DNA of 64,000 nt from Nicotiana tabacum. Taxonomy: Eukaryota > Streptophyta > Magnoliopsida > Solanales > Solanaceae. Below the pieces are notes generated by a model, which made no database searches, had not been told where the DNA came from, and was given only the letters and a program-made list of their open reading frames with translations. This document shows, piece by piece, positions 1 to 11,360 of the stretch. How positions within the stretch are numbered: the stretch's first letter is position 1; each line of letters begins with the position of its first letter. The position numbers and the translations under genes were made by a program. The stretch is taken from assembly GCF_000715075.1 (NCBI RefSeq), contig NC_134097.1, forward strand, positions 65,939,190 to 66,003,189. The letters are read 5' to 3'.

Positions 1-746
1 CCATTTCTATCGATTCATATGGTGAGGTTTAGAGAATAAATACGAAGGGTGATGCCGTGTATTTTCTTTTACTGTGGTTACTTGTTCCTATTTGCTTAAA
101 GTATATCGGTTAATCAAAGTGCTTATTTAATGTTGTGATCCTTTATCTTGTTATCTTGTGATCCCCCTCCCAATATTACTTGTCTTGTTTCTTTTATTGG
201 TATTATTGGTATATATATTGTTTATACTGCACAAGTTTATTTGAAGGTGTATTGCCTTAGCCTCGTCACTACTTTGTCGAGGTTAGGCTCAACATTTACC
301 AGTACATGGGGTCGGTTGTACTGATACTATACTGCAATTCTGTGCGGATTTTGGTATTGGTCCCAATTGATCGAGAGGCGTAGCAGCTCGGACCGGGCCA
401 CCGGAGACTCAAGGTAGATCTGTTGGTGTTCATAGACCTTGAAGTCCCCGTCTATCTCTTATGTTTACTATTACTTTCGTTCAAACAGTTGTATTTCTTT
501 AAGACTTTTATTTTTAGTAAATCCTAGAGTGTTCGTGAATTTGTGACTCCCGAACCGAGTGGTACCAAATATTGAAGTTTTTATAATATTCCGGAAACTC
601 TGTCTTAACATCTATTTAGTTTAAATATAACTGTTCTCATTAAAAATTGGCTGAAGTCGAGTTGTGATTTCTCTAACGTTGGCTTGTATAACAAGTGAAA
701 TGTTAGATGCCATCATGACCGAAGGTGCAAATTTTGGGACGTGACA
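1..746 (+). repeat. 3' portion of an LTR (left edge, truncated by window)
   Basis: The stretch ends in GGGACGTGACA at 746, the terminal form seen at the other chromoviral LTR ends here (16079, 54901, 60515). No primer-binding site follows, so this is the right end of a 3' LTR or solo LTR, not of a 5' LTR. The middle (about 260-460) contains text I recall from common Solanaceae LTR-type repeats, which is recollection only. No open frame of note. The left end is outside the window, so length and duplication cannot be determined. Confidence 0.55.
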
Positions 747-2580
747 GTTCAAGGTAAATTGGTCACTCATCGTGAGGAGGAGGGATTATATAGATAATTG
801 AAGTGTGCGTGAAATTCCGTTACTTAAAAGCGTTATAATTCCCTAGTGGCACAAAATTCCAAGTCTCCCACATGACTCAATCGGATATTTGATTTGTCCT
901 CATTCTTCTTTGTAAAGAATTGAGGAACTCTTGGACTTGTTTATAGGAAAATAAGTTATTTGGGATTAATTATTTTGGTATTAGTTATCTCATAATTGTT
1001 ATTATATTATTTCATAAAGATAAAATGAACATTACAATTCCGAAATAACTAATTTTGAGATTCTTTATATTACAATTTTATTTCAAACATAGGATAAACT
1101 CATCTCAAATTTAATCCTGAAATTAATTATCTCTTTTCTCTCGTACCAAACGAACCCGAATCGTTTGATACGATGGATAAATAAAAGCCTAGGATAAAGA
1201 TTTAGCACAATCTTATTTCTTCTTTGGTTACTAATTCTGGGATAAGTTATCTCACGGTTAAAAATAGTACAGGATAACTTATACTTGCTAGAGGGTGGAA
1301 TAGTAATCATAGGGTAAAGCAGTAAAATTGATAATCCAGGATAAATACAACATACTAAATAATCAATAATATCAAGATAATTAATCTTAGTATAACTAAT
1401 TCTAATATAACTAATCCCAGCATAACTTGTATTCAAATCAAAGAAATAAAATAATACTTAAATATCAAATAGTTTGAAGTTGACGGACATAGTTGTTAAT
1501 ATTGTTGATTTGCTATTTAAACAGCCCCAATAATCTTGCATTTCTCGTGAACCAAACTTTTCATCTTCAATAGGTTTGTGACTTATTATTCTCGTCTATA
1601 TAAAAGGGTTTCTTGAAATTTTTTGTATAATCCTTCACCTCTAGTAATTCATTGAAAGCATTTCGGGATTAATTCTATCTTGCATTTAACTCTTTTTAAA
1701 AACTAATTGCGTCTTGTATTAGTTTATAATAAATACTAGCTAACAGGTGTTGAAAGCAACTCCTTTGAACACTTAACACATTACTAATGCTTGTTACGCC
1801 CTTTAATTTATTCCGGTTAGTTTTTCTTACCATTTAATAATAACAGAAGCCATTTTCTTGATCAAATAAGATGATAAAAAATAAATTGACATTTTCCTCA
1901 CAGGAAGAAAAGATAAAACAATATATTCAAATTCAAGAATGGTATAAGATATATTAGGAAATTTTTTAAACACAATAATCGGAAGGGAGACGTCGGTAAA
2001 ATTGCTTAGAAAATAACAAAAAGGATAAATATGTCATCATCGAAAAGTTTGCAAGCTATATATTGTCGAATTACTTTTGATTTATCTTTGTTCGACTTAC
2101 CTGGACTACTTGCTCAAAGTAGGGACTAGGGACTAGGGACAACACTACGTGCTCACTATCCTCTTCAGATTTATGGGATTATACAAAGTTTGTTAATATT
2201 GTTGTTATATTAGAAATGATTTTTGCAAACATATAATTTGTCTTTGTTTTGCCAAAGAAATACATTTTCAATTCTTAGAGAAATCCTCTCTTCCAAATGC
2301 CAATTTAGTTTTTCTTATTTAACTTTTTTTTTCTGTGAAATTTTTGAAGCAGGTGTGGGACCATGGTATGATAAGAACTTTACACTTAAATAAATAGTAG
2401 ACAATGGTGTTATAATACGCCACATTGGTTTGTTACAGTTCCAAGCTTGAATACAACTAGCTCATGTTATCTTTTTGAAATTCCTTACAGTTATATTTTG
2501 GAAACATATCGATTTGTTCCTCGGTAATAAAAAGTTAATTGAGTGAATATAAACAATTCTTTTTTAATTTCATGGGTTAG
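747..2580. other. AT-rich spacer without recognisable gene
   Basis: No reading frame here looks like a protein-coding exon. The longest (1083-1436, minus strand) lies wholly inside the MITE-like palindrome and has a low-complexity Ile/Tyr composition. Apart from that palindrome I see nothing recognisable. This is the only sizeable part of the window not assignable to an LTR element and may be old decayed repeat or unique flank. Confidence 0.5.
941..1440. mobile_element. MITE-like imperfect inverted repeat
   Basis: The left end (from about 953, AAGTTATTTGGGATTAATTA) is matched in reverse complement by the right end (to about 1428, reading AAGTTATGCTGGGATTAGTTA on the minus strand). The similarity continues imperfectly for some 40-50 bp and the interior has further repeats of the theme 'ggataa..ttatctc'. 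A non-coding AT-rich element of about 0.5 kb with long imperfect terminal inverted repeats is the usual form of a MITE. Exact ends and target duplication could not be fixed. Confidence 0.45.
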
Positions 2581-3418
2581 TGTATACGCTCAAAATCGGG
2601 CTCGGCTATTGCATGACATATCGCGATAGAAACATGAGGGGTTGAATATCGACCTCGGGATCCATCGAACTAGGATACAAAGTCAGAGTGCCCGTCCTCG
2701 AGAACATCGAGCCCATGACACCCGAATCGACCCTGATCCCGAATGAGCTCGAGGAAACATTGCCAGACCGAATAATGGAAGGCCGAAATACCCGTAACCG
2801 GTCAGGTATCACGGCGGAAATCTCTGTACGTATCAATGAGAAACTGGCTAATTAGCAAATTATGGGATTTCTTACATTTTATAGAATTGTACCTAAAGTA
2901 GGATTCCCCTACTATATGAAGAGGGTCTGATTATTTGTAAAACACATTGTAACACGCATCCCACAGCAATATACTATTTTTTCTCTTTAAAGTTCTTATT
3001 GAACTATGTTTTAATACTCATGAAAGTGCATTCGGTTCAAGGCTGTTCCACCTCCTCAGGGTTGTTACTATTCAAATACGTCTGGTTTGAATTTTCTTTA
3101 TCGTACTTTATTCCAATTGCATTTTAAAGGGGGTCTGATTATTTGTAAAACACATTGTAACGCGCATCCCAAAGAAACATACTGTTATTTTCTCTTTAAA
3201 GTTCTTATTCAACTATGTTTTAATACTAATCAAAGTGCATTCTATTCAAGGGTGTTCTACCTCCTCAGGTTTGTTAGATTTCAAATTCGTGTGGCTTGAA
3301 TTTGCTTTATCGTACTTTATTCCAATTGCAATTTAATTTATCGCTTTGTATCAATTGAATCAATGTATCCTTAAAACCACTTACGAATTCAATTGTTATC
3401 CGATTTTGAGGGTAAACA
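2581..3418 (+). repeat. 5' LTR of element A (Tat/Retand-like)
   Basis: The LTR starts TGTATACGC and ends GGTAAACA directly before a primer-binding site. TGTATxC..GGTAAACA termini are shared with the LTRs of element C. Weak TATA-like sequence lies at 2912-2918. The LTR includes a 209-bp internal tandem duplication. The matching 3' LTR is not in the window because the element is interrupted at 8701. Confidence 0.8.
2922..3338 (+). repeat. 209-bp tandem duplication inside the A LTR
   Basis: Two adjacent copies, 2922-3130 and 3131-about 3338, both begin GGGTCTGATTATTTGTAAAA and run through 'cctcctcagg' to 'ttattccaattgca'. They lie just downstream of the weak TATA-like site, so the duplication doubles the presumed start and leader region. 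The copies differ by scattered substitutions, so the duplication is not recent. Confidence 0.8.
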
Positions 3419-3421
3419 GTT

Positions 3422-3439
3422 TGGCGCCCACCATGGGGC
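3422..3439 (+). other. Primer-binding site of element A (tRNA-Lys type)
   Basis: TGGCGCCCACCATGGGGC lies four bases after the LTR end. It matches the complement of the 3' end of a plant tRNA-Lys with one difference (A for G in the middle). This primer type is typical of Tat/Retand-like plant Ty3 elements. Confidence 0.8.
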
Positions 3440-3550
3440 TAAGGATAATAGTGGTTATTTGATACAAATTTCCATAACACACGCTATTTTATAATTATTC
3501 TTTGAAGTGTCTCTAACTTCAGGTTAAAGATCAAAATATCAAACTCATAA

Positions 3551-4703
3551 TTGGCACCCCTACCTGCTGACAATGAATCTGGTCACCACGGTGAAAATAA
3601 CAACATAGCGCCCGGTGACGAGGTACCACCTGCGGATCCCATCGGAATTCCAGTCGCACACCTGTTGGACGTTAACTCGCATGTGGCTATCGACACAAAC
3701 TTGCCTACCGACCCCGATAATAGCATCCATGGTGGAGCCCGAAAGACAGCTCAAAATACTCAAAATAATGGAGGACACGAGATCAATCTACGGATGATCT
3801 TCGAAATGTTACAAATTCAATAGGCGATGGTAGCTCAGTTACAAAACCAAAGCCGCACACAGAGCAGAATTGAACCTGATCCGTCCGGGGAAATCACCTG
3901 CAGGGAAGAACCGGTCGCGAAGATGTCGAAAGGAGATGAGTCAGAGACTAACCCCGAGATCATAAAAATGCTTGAGGAGCTGACAAAACTGATAGAATTA
4001 CGGGGAAAAAAATTTAGGCAAATGATAAGAAGGTAGAAACCTACAATTCTAGGGTTGACCAAATCCCGGGAGCATCGTCGGTACTGAAAGGCTTAGATTC
4101 CAAGAAGTTCGTGCAAAAACCTTTCCCTCCGAGTGCGGCCCCGAAATTGATCCCTAAAAAATTCCATATGCCTGAGATTCCTGAGTATAATGGGACGACT
4201 GGCCCAAACGAGCATGTCACTTCCTACACATGCGCCATCAAAGCGAACGACTTAGAGGATGATGAGATTGAGTTTGTTTTGTTGAAGAAATTCGGAGAGA
4301 CCCTATCAAAGGGATCTATGATATGATATCACAACTTACCTCCTAATTCTATTGACATATTTGCTATGCTTGCATACTCTTTCGTGAAAGCACACGTCGG
4401 GGCTATCAAGGTCGAGACTAGGAAGTCGGACCTCTTCAAAGTGAGACAGAAGGATATGAGATGCTCAGAGAGTTTGTGTCCCGGTTTCAAATGGAAAAGA
4501 TAGACCTGCCACCGGTCGCTGATGATTGGGTCGTTCAAGCTTTCACCTAGGAACTCAATGTTCGAAGCTCGGTGGCTTCACAACAGTTAAAGAAAAATAT
4601 GATAAAATATCCGGCTGTTAGTTGGGCCGACGTACATAACCAGTATCAATCAAAAATAAAAGTCGAAGATGACCAACTCGGGGCTCCTTCGAGGTCCGTT
4701 TAT
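3551..4703 (+). pseudogene. gag: gag of element A, 5' part (degenerate)
   Basis: The Gag (structural capsid) polyprotein of a Tat-lineage retrotransposon is spread over several interrupted frames. 3551-3823 is the variable N-terminus, 3827-4036 continues after a stop, and 4037-4326 carries the conserved core, including KKFVQKPFP, PEIPEYNGTTGPNEHV and DDEIEFVLLKKF. These align word for word with Gag of element C at 37979-38227. Stops and frameshifts continue through 4330-4700. The frame is cut at 4703 by a solo LTR and resumes at 6241. The capsid would have assembled cytoplasmic particles; this copy cannot encode it. Confidence 0.8.
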
Positions 4704-6235
4704 TGATAACTGGGAATTATGATGCATTTTACACTCCTTCATGGTTAAGTTTTAATTAGAAATGTGTACAGAATAGTCCCAAAAGGCTCACAAGTTGTGC
4801 TTGATTGTAGGTTTTATCAACAAGGTGACAAGATGTCAAAAAGCAGCTCAAAAAGGAGTGAAACTTGCACAAGTACCAAAACAAGGCAAAGATCAGTCAA
4901 ACAGGGCCAGTGCGGCCGCACACCATTCTGTGTGGTCCGCATAAGTGAAGTTCAAAGAGAATGCAACTCAGGCAAAAAGGGGCAATGCAGCCGCACTTGA
5001 ATTTTTGCGGCCTGCATTGGAGTCATTGCGGCCACACTCGATTTAGTGCGGTCCGTAGAGGCCAGAGTTCAGAGAGTTACTAGTTGAGGATTGAAGCCCA
5101 ATGCGGTCCGCGCTCCATTTCATGCGGACCGCACTAGAAGCAACCGCGGCCGCACTTGATTTTGTGCGGTCCGCATTAAGCAAGATCAGCTAGATGGATA
5201 TTCAAGTCAAGAGCCTTAGTGCGGCCGCACATGATTTTTTGTGGTCTGCACTAGCCCCGCCGGGGTATTTTTGTCCAGAATTGCCAGCTTAGTATAAATA
5301 GCTTTTTTCCCATTTTTAGGTCATCAGATAGTTTGTACTGAAGGTTGCGCTCGTGACTTCGATATTTTTTGCTGTTTTGAGTAATTTTACCTTTATTTCA
5401 ACATTGAATCTTCAAGTTTAATTTAGAAATTAATTAATATGAGTTTTTCTTCATCTATTTCTTTATTTTCTTCTCTAATTATAAGTAGCTAGACCTATAA
5501 GCTAGGGTTGTGGCTCAACCCTAGTGTGGGTAATTGATGGGTCTTATGTTTTGATGTTTGATTGTCTATGGATGTTTGATATTTGGACTAATTTCATGTT
5601 TAACTGCTGAATTAGTGGTTGCAAATACTAGTTTGTGTTTAGTTGACTTTGGCTCTTTTTGAAAAAGCGAGCCTAAGTCTCTAAAATTGGTCCAACAAGG
5701 AATTGGGGCGTACTCAAGAGATTGATAGCCCCAATTAAAGGGTTAAACCTATAGATAGTAATACCCTACTTGAACCTTGATTGTTTGTGCAAATTTGCAT
5801 ACTCAATTGGTCTTGAGAAAGTCAATTCAGGAAAAATCACTCGAACTACCGAGAGGTGTAGAATGAGTAGAATCATGCAATGGTTATATTATACTTCCCA
5901 AATGTGACAATCTAGCTTTAGATCCAAGTATCTATCAATTGACCACCTAGGCGAAAGTCACTACCCTAGTGCTTTTTAATCATTTGAACAACTTGCAATA
6001 GTTTAACCTTAGCTTATTTTAATTTAATTGAGAATTGTAGATTTATATAATTATAATCATAATCAAAACCCAAAATGTTTAGAAGTGCAATTTGGAGCAA
6101 ATACACATCTCCGCTTTAGATAGACACCCGACTCCAACTTCTGCTCCCTGTGGAAATCGATCCCGACCTTAATCGGGTAAAAGTTGCTTCGACCTGTCTC
6201 GCTACTCAATAGTAGTGCAGGGTTGGCCGTGATCA
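4704..6235 (+). mobile_element. Solo LTR, Athila-like, inserted in gag of A
   Basis: A 1532-bp unit with ends TGATAAC...GTGATCA lies inside gag. It is flanked by TTTAT (4699-4703) and CTTAT (6236-6240), a 5-bp target duplication with one change. Removing it joins the gag reading across the site, as seen by comparison with element C. The right end ('ccctgtggaaatcgatcccgac...gtgatca') resembles LTR ends of Athila-type plant elements. There is no interior, so it is best explained by recombination between the two LTRs of a full element. A TATA box (TATAAATA) lies at 5293-5300. GCGGCCGC-rich alternating repeats fill 4905-5250. Confidence 0.75.
4905..5250 (+). repeat. GC-rich alternating repeats with GCGGCCGC palindromes
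   Basis: The pattern 'gtGCGGCCGCAC...TGTGCGGTCCGCA' recurs at intervals of roughly 30-60 bp. Perfect GCGGCCGC occurs near 4914, 5148 and 5220, with decayed variants between. Each pair of words is close to self-complementary. It lies immediately upstream of the TATA box of the solo LTR, in U3, where retrotransposon enhancer repeats are often found. Confidence 0.65.
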
Positions 6236-6240
6236 CTTAT

Positions 6241-6880
6241 ACCGTCAGAACCGTTGACAGAGTCAAAAGAGATATTCACTGTGAACCAAGGTCAAATAGG
6301 GATAGGTATCAGCCTTACAGTTGAGATCGAAGAAATAGTGGGTCCGGGCGAAATTTTATTCAAAGTGAAAGGAGAAGTGATCGAGGTCAGAACAACCGAG
6401 GACTCATCAGCAAGAACGGTTTCGATAGGCTTACCAGGCGTAAGGAAGTAGGTTATTGGAATATAACTTTAACATCATGTTGCTGCCAGACAAATCAAAG
6501 ACACCAAATGGCCTTGACCTCAACAATCTGATCCTGCCCAAATGGATCCTAAATAGATGTGCAAATATCATGGTACTCACGTCCATAGAACAGAGGATTG
6601 CTGACAATTGAGAGAGGAATTAGCCCGGCTATTCAACAACAGACATCTTCGGTAATTCTTGATCGACCGAGCCAAGAATCATTTCAGAAATAAGGATTCT
6701 AATAAATAGACCGAGCAAGAAGAACCTCAACACGTCATTAACATGATCATCAGTGGGGCCGATGTTCCCAAAGGACCGATGCTAAAATGCACCAAAGTAT
6801 CCATCACAAGGGAAAAATAGACTCGAGATTACATAATGGAAGGAACTTTGTCTTTCAACGACGAAGACGTAGAAGGGATC
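6241..6880 (+). pseudogene. gag: gag of element A, 3' part (degenerate)
   Basis: Gag resumes immediately after the solo-LTR duplication. The first frame reads VRTVDRVKRDI and NRDRYQP, a basic region whose NRDRYQP word corresponds to KQRYQP in the post-capsid region of element C (near 38637-38660). Several stops and frame changes follow. I could not make out an intact zinc knuckle in this copy. Confidence 0.6.
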
Positions 6881-7243
6881 ATGCAGCCCCACAACGATGC
6901 ACTGGTAATATCTGTACTCATAGATAAATCTCAAATTTAGCATGTGCTAGTTGATCCAGGTAGCTTGGCCAACATCATCCAATCGAGGATCAAAGAATAG
7001 CTCGGCCCATAAGATCAAGTCGTGCTTATAGTTCGAGTTCTAAACAGATTCAACATGGCATGTGAAACCACTAAGGGAGAGATAACATTACTAGTGAATA
7101 ATGTCGGGACCATCCAGGAAACCAAGTTTTATGTGATCAAAGGAGACATGAGGTACAACGCCCTATTTGGGAGGCTATGGATCCACAACATGAGGGCAGT
7201 GCCCTCGACTCTTCACCAAGTGTTAAAATTCCCAATGCCATGA
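6881..7243 (+). pseudogene. Protease domain of element A
   Basis: A retroviral-type aspartic protease region. The active-site word reads LVDPGSLANI (about 6947-6976), where the family normally has a D-(S/T/P)-G-S motif. 7022-7243 continues the domain, including ALFGRLWIHNMRAVPST, the (L/I)LGRPW-type flap end typical of Tat elements. The protease would cleave the Gag-Pol precursor. It is broken by stops upstream of 7022 and ends at a TGA at 7241-7243. Confidence 0.7.
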
Positions 7244-7390
7244 GGGATTAAAACAATCTACGCGGAGCAACCGGCTGCAAAGGAAATGTTTGCAGTTGAA
7301 GAAGTGACTTCGGTATCAACACTGGCAACAACAAAAGAACCGAGTTCATATACAAAGCTAGAGGCTAAATAGCAATTATCGACACCGGCC

Positions 7391-8701
7391 ATGATCCAAT
7401 CGGATAAGCAGGGGACTGATGAAGACGATGATTATGGGGTTCCCAAACCTTTTATAGTCCTCAATGATTCTGACACTACTAAATCAACGGTCGAGGAGTC
7501 GGAACAAGTCACATTGATCGAGCATCTACACGATCGGAAGGTATACCTGGGCACGAGGCTAACCCCCGAGCTCAGGAAAAAACTCATTCAATTTTGTATA
7601 GCTAACATAGATTATTTCGCTTGGTCCCATCTCGATATGAAAGGGATCCCACCGTAGATTACCACTCACAAGCTAAGCCTGGACCCGAAATTCCACCCGG
7701 TCAAGCAGAAGAGGAGATCTCAATACGAGATCAAACATTCTTTCATCAAGGACGAGGTATCTAAACTCATTAAAATAGGATCCATTCGGGAGGTGAAATA
7801 CCCAGAATGGTTAGAAAACGTAGTGGTAGTCCTTAAAAAGGGAAAAAATTAAGAATGTGCATAAACTATAAAGATTTGAATAAAGCATGTACCAAGGACT
7901 TTTTCCCTTTTCCCAACGTTGATCGCATGATCGATACCACAGCCGGCTACGAGATCCTCAGTTTTCTCGATGCTAATTCCGGGTAAAACCAAATATGGAT
8001 GAACCCCGATGATCATGAAAAAACCTCCTTCATCGCTAAGTACGGCACATACTGCTACAACGTGATGCCATTCAGATTAATAAATGCCAGTGCCACTTAT
8101 CAATGCCTAGTAAACTGTATTCGAAGAACAAATAAGGGATATTAATGGAATTTTACATTGACGATATGTTGGTTAAGTCTTTGCGAGCAAATGACCATTT
8201 AAAGAATTTGTAGGAAACTCTTAGTTTATTGAAGAAATACAATATGAAGCTGAAGTCGGAGAAATATGCATTCCGAGTCTTATCAGGTAAATTTCTCGGG
8301 TTCATGGTATCCAACCGGGAAATCGAGATCAACCCCGATAAAATCAAGTCCATCGAGGATATCACGGTGGTGGACAACATGAAGGTCGTACAAAGGTTAA
8401 CCAAGCCCATTGCCGCACTAGGACAATTCATCTTGAGGTCTTCCGATAAGAACCACTGATATTTCTCGCTACTGAAGAAAAAGAACAACTTTACATGGAC
8501 CTCGGAATGCCAACGGGCCTTGGAGGAACTCAAACAATATCTATCGAGCCTACCGCTGCTTCATATGCTGAAGACAAATAAAACAATAAACCTATACTTG
8601 GCAGTATCGAAGATAGCGGCAAGTGGAGTCCTGGTCCGGGAAGATCAAGGTACACAATTTCTAATTTACTATGTTAGCAGGACTCTAGGTGAAGCCGAAA
8701 C
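7391..8701 (+). pseudogene. pol: RT and 5' part of RNase H of element A (truncated)
   Basis: Pol continues from a linker (7391-7657, with the pre-RT word FAWSHLDMKGIPP) into reverse transcriptase. KYPEWLENVVVV is near 7794, the fingers/palm word NYKDLNKACTKDFFPFP near 7865-7915, and the YIDD catalytic box near 8156-8167 followed by MLVKSLRANDHLKN. 8229-8459 is the RT thumb and connection, and 8520-8701 the start of RNase H (ASGVLVREDQG, YYVSRTLGEAE). Multiple stops and frameshifts are present. The frame is cut abruptly after 8701 by a reverse-oriented LTR. RT copies RNA to DNA in the particle; this copy is dead. Confidence 0.8.
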
Positions 8702-9683
8702 TGTCATGACCCAAAATCCATTAAAGGTCCTGATGGCGCCTAACACCACTGTCAGGCAAGACAACAATAATTGATTAACTTAATTACTCGTTTTAGTATT
8801 TTGAAATCATAATTTCATTCAATTTAATAATAAGAGATAAAATTTATAGAGTAAATGATAATGTTTTCACCACTACAATCCTGAACCACTCATAAGTACC
8901 TCCAAAACCCGGTGTCACAAGTGCATGAACATCAATTAGGGAGTAAAATAAAATACAGCATCCTGCGGAATGCAAATTAGACAAGAAAAATATAAATAGT
9001 TCTGAAGGAGACTCTATTGGATATGGATCGTAACATGAAATGCAGCTCACCTAAGTCCCCGTATTAATCACGCCTCTGCGATCACAAGGCCGCTAGACAT
9101 ATATGTACATGTATAAAAATGTGCAATGAGTGTAGTATGAGTACGTAAATCAACGCATACCCAGTAAGTATCCAGTCTAACCTCAATGAAGTAGAGCCGA
9201 GGGGTCGACTCCGACGCTTACTATGGGCTAACAATAAAATACCGATGTTATAATTAAGCATAGATTACATACTATAGCTGAAAACTCAATAACCGAAAAT
9301 AATAAACAATCCTTTTACTAATAGAAATTTCCAAATTAATTTTCATCATTTAACAATTTATATCTCAAGCCAACGAAACAATGTAAATTATTATTAGTTC
9401 CAAAGAATTATCATGTGCAAGTCATGCCGAGGTTGTACGGCCCGATCCAACATAAAATTTAAATTGTACACTGTCGAGGGTCGAAAGGCACGAACCATAG
9501 ATGCATCTATTAACCTGCTGAGGCGAACGTCCCACTCCCATGAGAGTAGTAGAAATTTACTCCACTCGCGGAATATGTTTGTGACGCGGTTGAACATAGA
9601 TTTCTCAAATTAGTATAATATTCCTCAATTTTTAAAAAAAATACGAAATTCAAATGCAAACTTTCAAATTTTGAAATCCTCAA
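8702..9683 (-). repeat. LTR fragment, reverse orientation (R1)
   Basis: The fragment begins TGTCATGACCCAAAA, the reverse complement of the '...gggtcatgaca' terminus used by chromoviral LTRs. It interrupts the RNase H frame of element A. No coding capacity was seen. It is cut at 9684 by the start of another reverse LTR, so only its terminal 982 bp is visible. The rest, the second end and the target duplication would lie right of the window. Confidence 0.6.
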
Positions 9684-11360
9684 TGTCACGACCCAAAAAT
9701 TGACCATATGGTGATGGTGCCTATCTTGATACTAGGCCAGCCAACTCATTACCAAATACTTCATATTTCATTTAAAAACTTAAGAAAACATATTTTTATC
9801 AGAAATTCAGTAGATAAACATAGAAATCAAAACCAGCGAAAAGAAATACAAGCCCAACCTCGGGTGTCACTACGTCATGAGAAAAATACTACAACCGTTC
9901 AAAATAAACAGGACAACATAGTCTGAGAATATCCAACAAAAGTACTAAAAGGAATATAAGGAAGGAAAAGGTGAAACTACGGTCACTAGGCAGCAACCTC
10001 GCAATCTCCAAGGAGAGTCTCTAACCGATATGATCAGCAACCGCTACCGTGGCCCAAAACACCTGGATCTGCACATAAGGTGCAGGGGGTAACATGAGTA
10101 CACCAACTCAGTAAGTAACAAGTCCAAACTATGGACTGACGGTAGTGACGAACCAAACCGTAACAGATATACAAATAACTATACGAAAAATGTAGGCATG
10201 CTTGCAGTTCAAGTAAAAGCTCAACAATAAGTAAATACAACATGACCAGTACAAAGTAATAAGCTCAGGAAATCTCTAAGTACCAATGCACAAATAACAT
10301 GATCAGTGTTACGTATGCCTCAACTCACGAGTGCTCAAACACTCGGTACTGTATATGGCCATCCGGCCCCGGGAAGATCCATCCCGAAATATATACACAT
10401 CATTGACCACAGTCATCTAGTACCGAGGAAGGCTATTCCAGCCCTATGGAGAAGATCTATCTCCAAGTATTAATACTTCGGACAAAATCCATGTCCAAGG
10501 AAGATCTACCACTCAATATCATCAATTGTGCTCACTAGGGGTGTAAAGACTCCGTAGGTGCTTCTCTTAGCCCAAGCGCTATATCAAGCCAACGAAGGCA
10601 TGATCAATATCTTGTTGCGGCGTGCAGCCCGATCGCATACTGTCACTCAATATCAGGCTCTTGGCCTCACTCAGTCGTTACTCTCCAGTCTCACACACAC
10701 GGGCTCAAAAATATCATAATACTAGCCCGAACAATGATATGATATGTAAATAGCACTAATTGAGACTGAGGCATGATATAATATGCATGAACAGGACTTA
10801 GTACAGAATATGAATGAAGCAAAAGACATGACAACAAGAAACGACTTCTCGGGTCTTAATAGTGTTGGCGTGAAGCCTTAACATGATATTTAGCATGATT
10901 TTCAGTTGATTAACTTAATCACATAATTGCAACACAGATACCATCATGAAAGGGTCAGTAAGCGGTGCCATGGAATGATCCAAGCCGCATTTCTCACAGT
11001 GCACGCCCACACTCCCGTCACTTGGCATTTGCGTCACCTCAATAGTAATCATAGAACATGTAGTTTGGGGTTTCGAACCCTCAAAACCAAGTTTGGAAGT
11101 GTTACTTACCTCAAGCGAAGCCAAACTCTAGCCCGCGACGCCCTTGCCTCTCGATTTGGCCTCCAAATGCCCCGAATCTAACCAAATCAGTATACAACCA
11201 TCAATATACGCTAAAGGAGTGAAACCCACACGAAAATTATCAATTTCACTCAAAAATCCCGAAATTGGCCAAATCCGACCCCCGGGCCTACATCTCGGAT
11301 TTCGATAAAATTCACAAAACTAGAATACTTACACTCTCACGAGTTCATACATACCATATA
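9684..11360 (-). repeat. LTR fragment, reverse orientation (R2)
   Basis: The fragment starts TGTCACGACCCAAAA and is related to R1 in its first 60 bp ('tgatggtgcct', 'aggccagcc') but not identical. The interior includes three spaced words 'gaagatc(c/t)atc' near 10372-10510 and text typical of Solanaceae LTRs near 11250-11300. No coding capacity was seen. It is truncated at 11360 by insertion of the Ogre element. Confidence 0.6.

Noticed and set aside
1083..1436. 117-codon minus-strand frame
   Set aside because: It lies within the MITE-like palindrome, is rich in Ile/Tyr from AT-rich repeats, and shows no domain.
4764..5000. 78-codon frame in the solo LTR
   Set aside because: Lies in U3 with the GC-rich repeats; no domain and not expected to code.
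8153..8533. 126-codon minus-strand frame
   Set aside because: Opposite the RT YIDD and thumb region of element A; no independent support.
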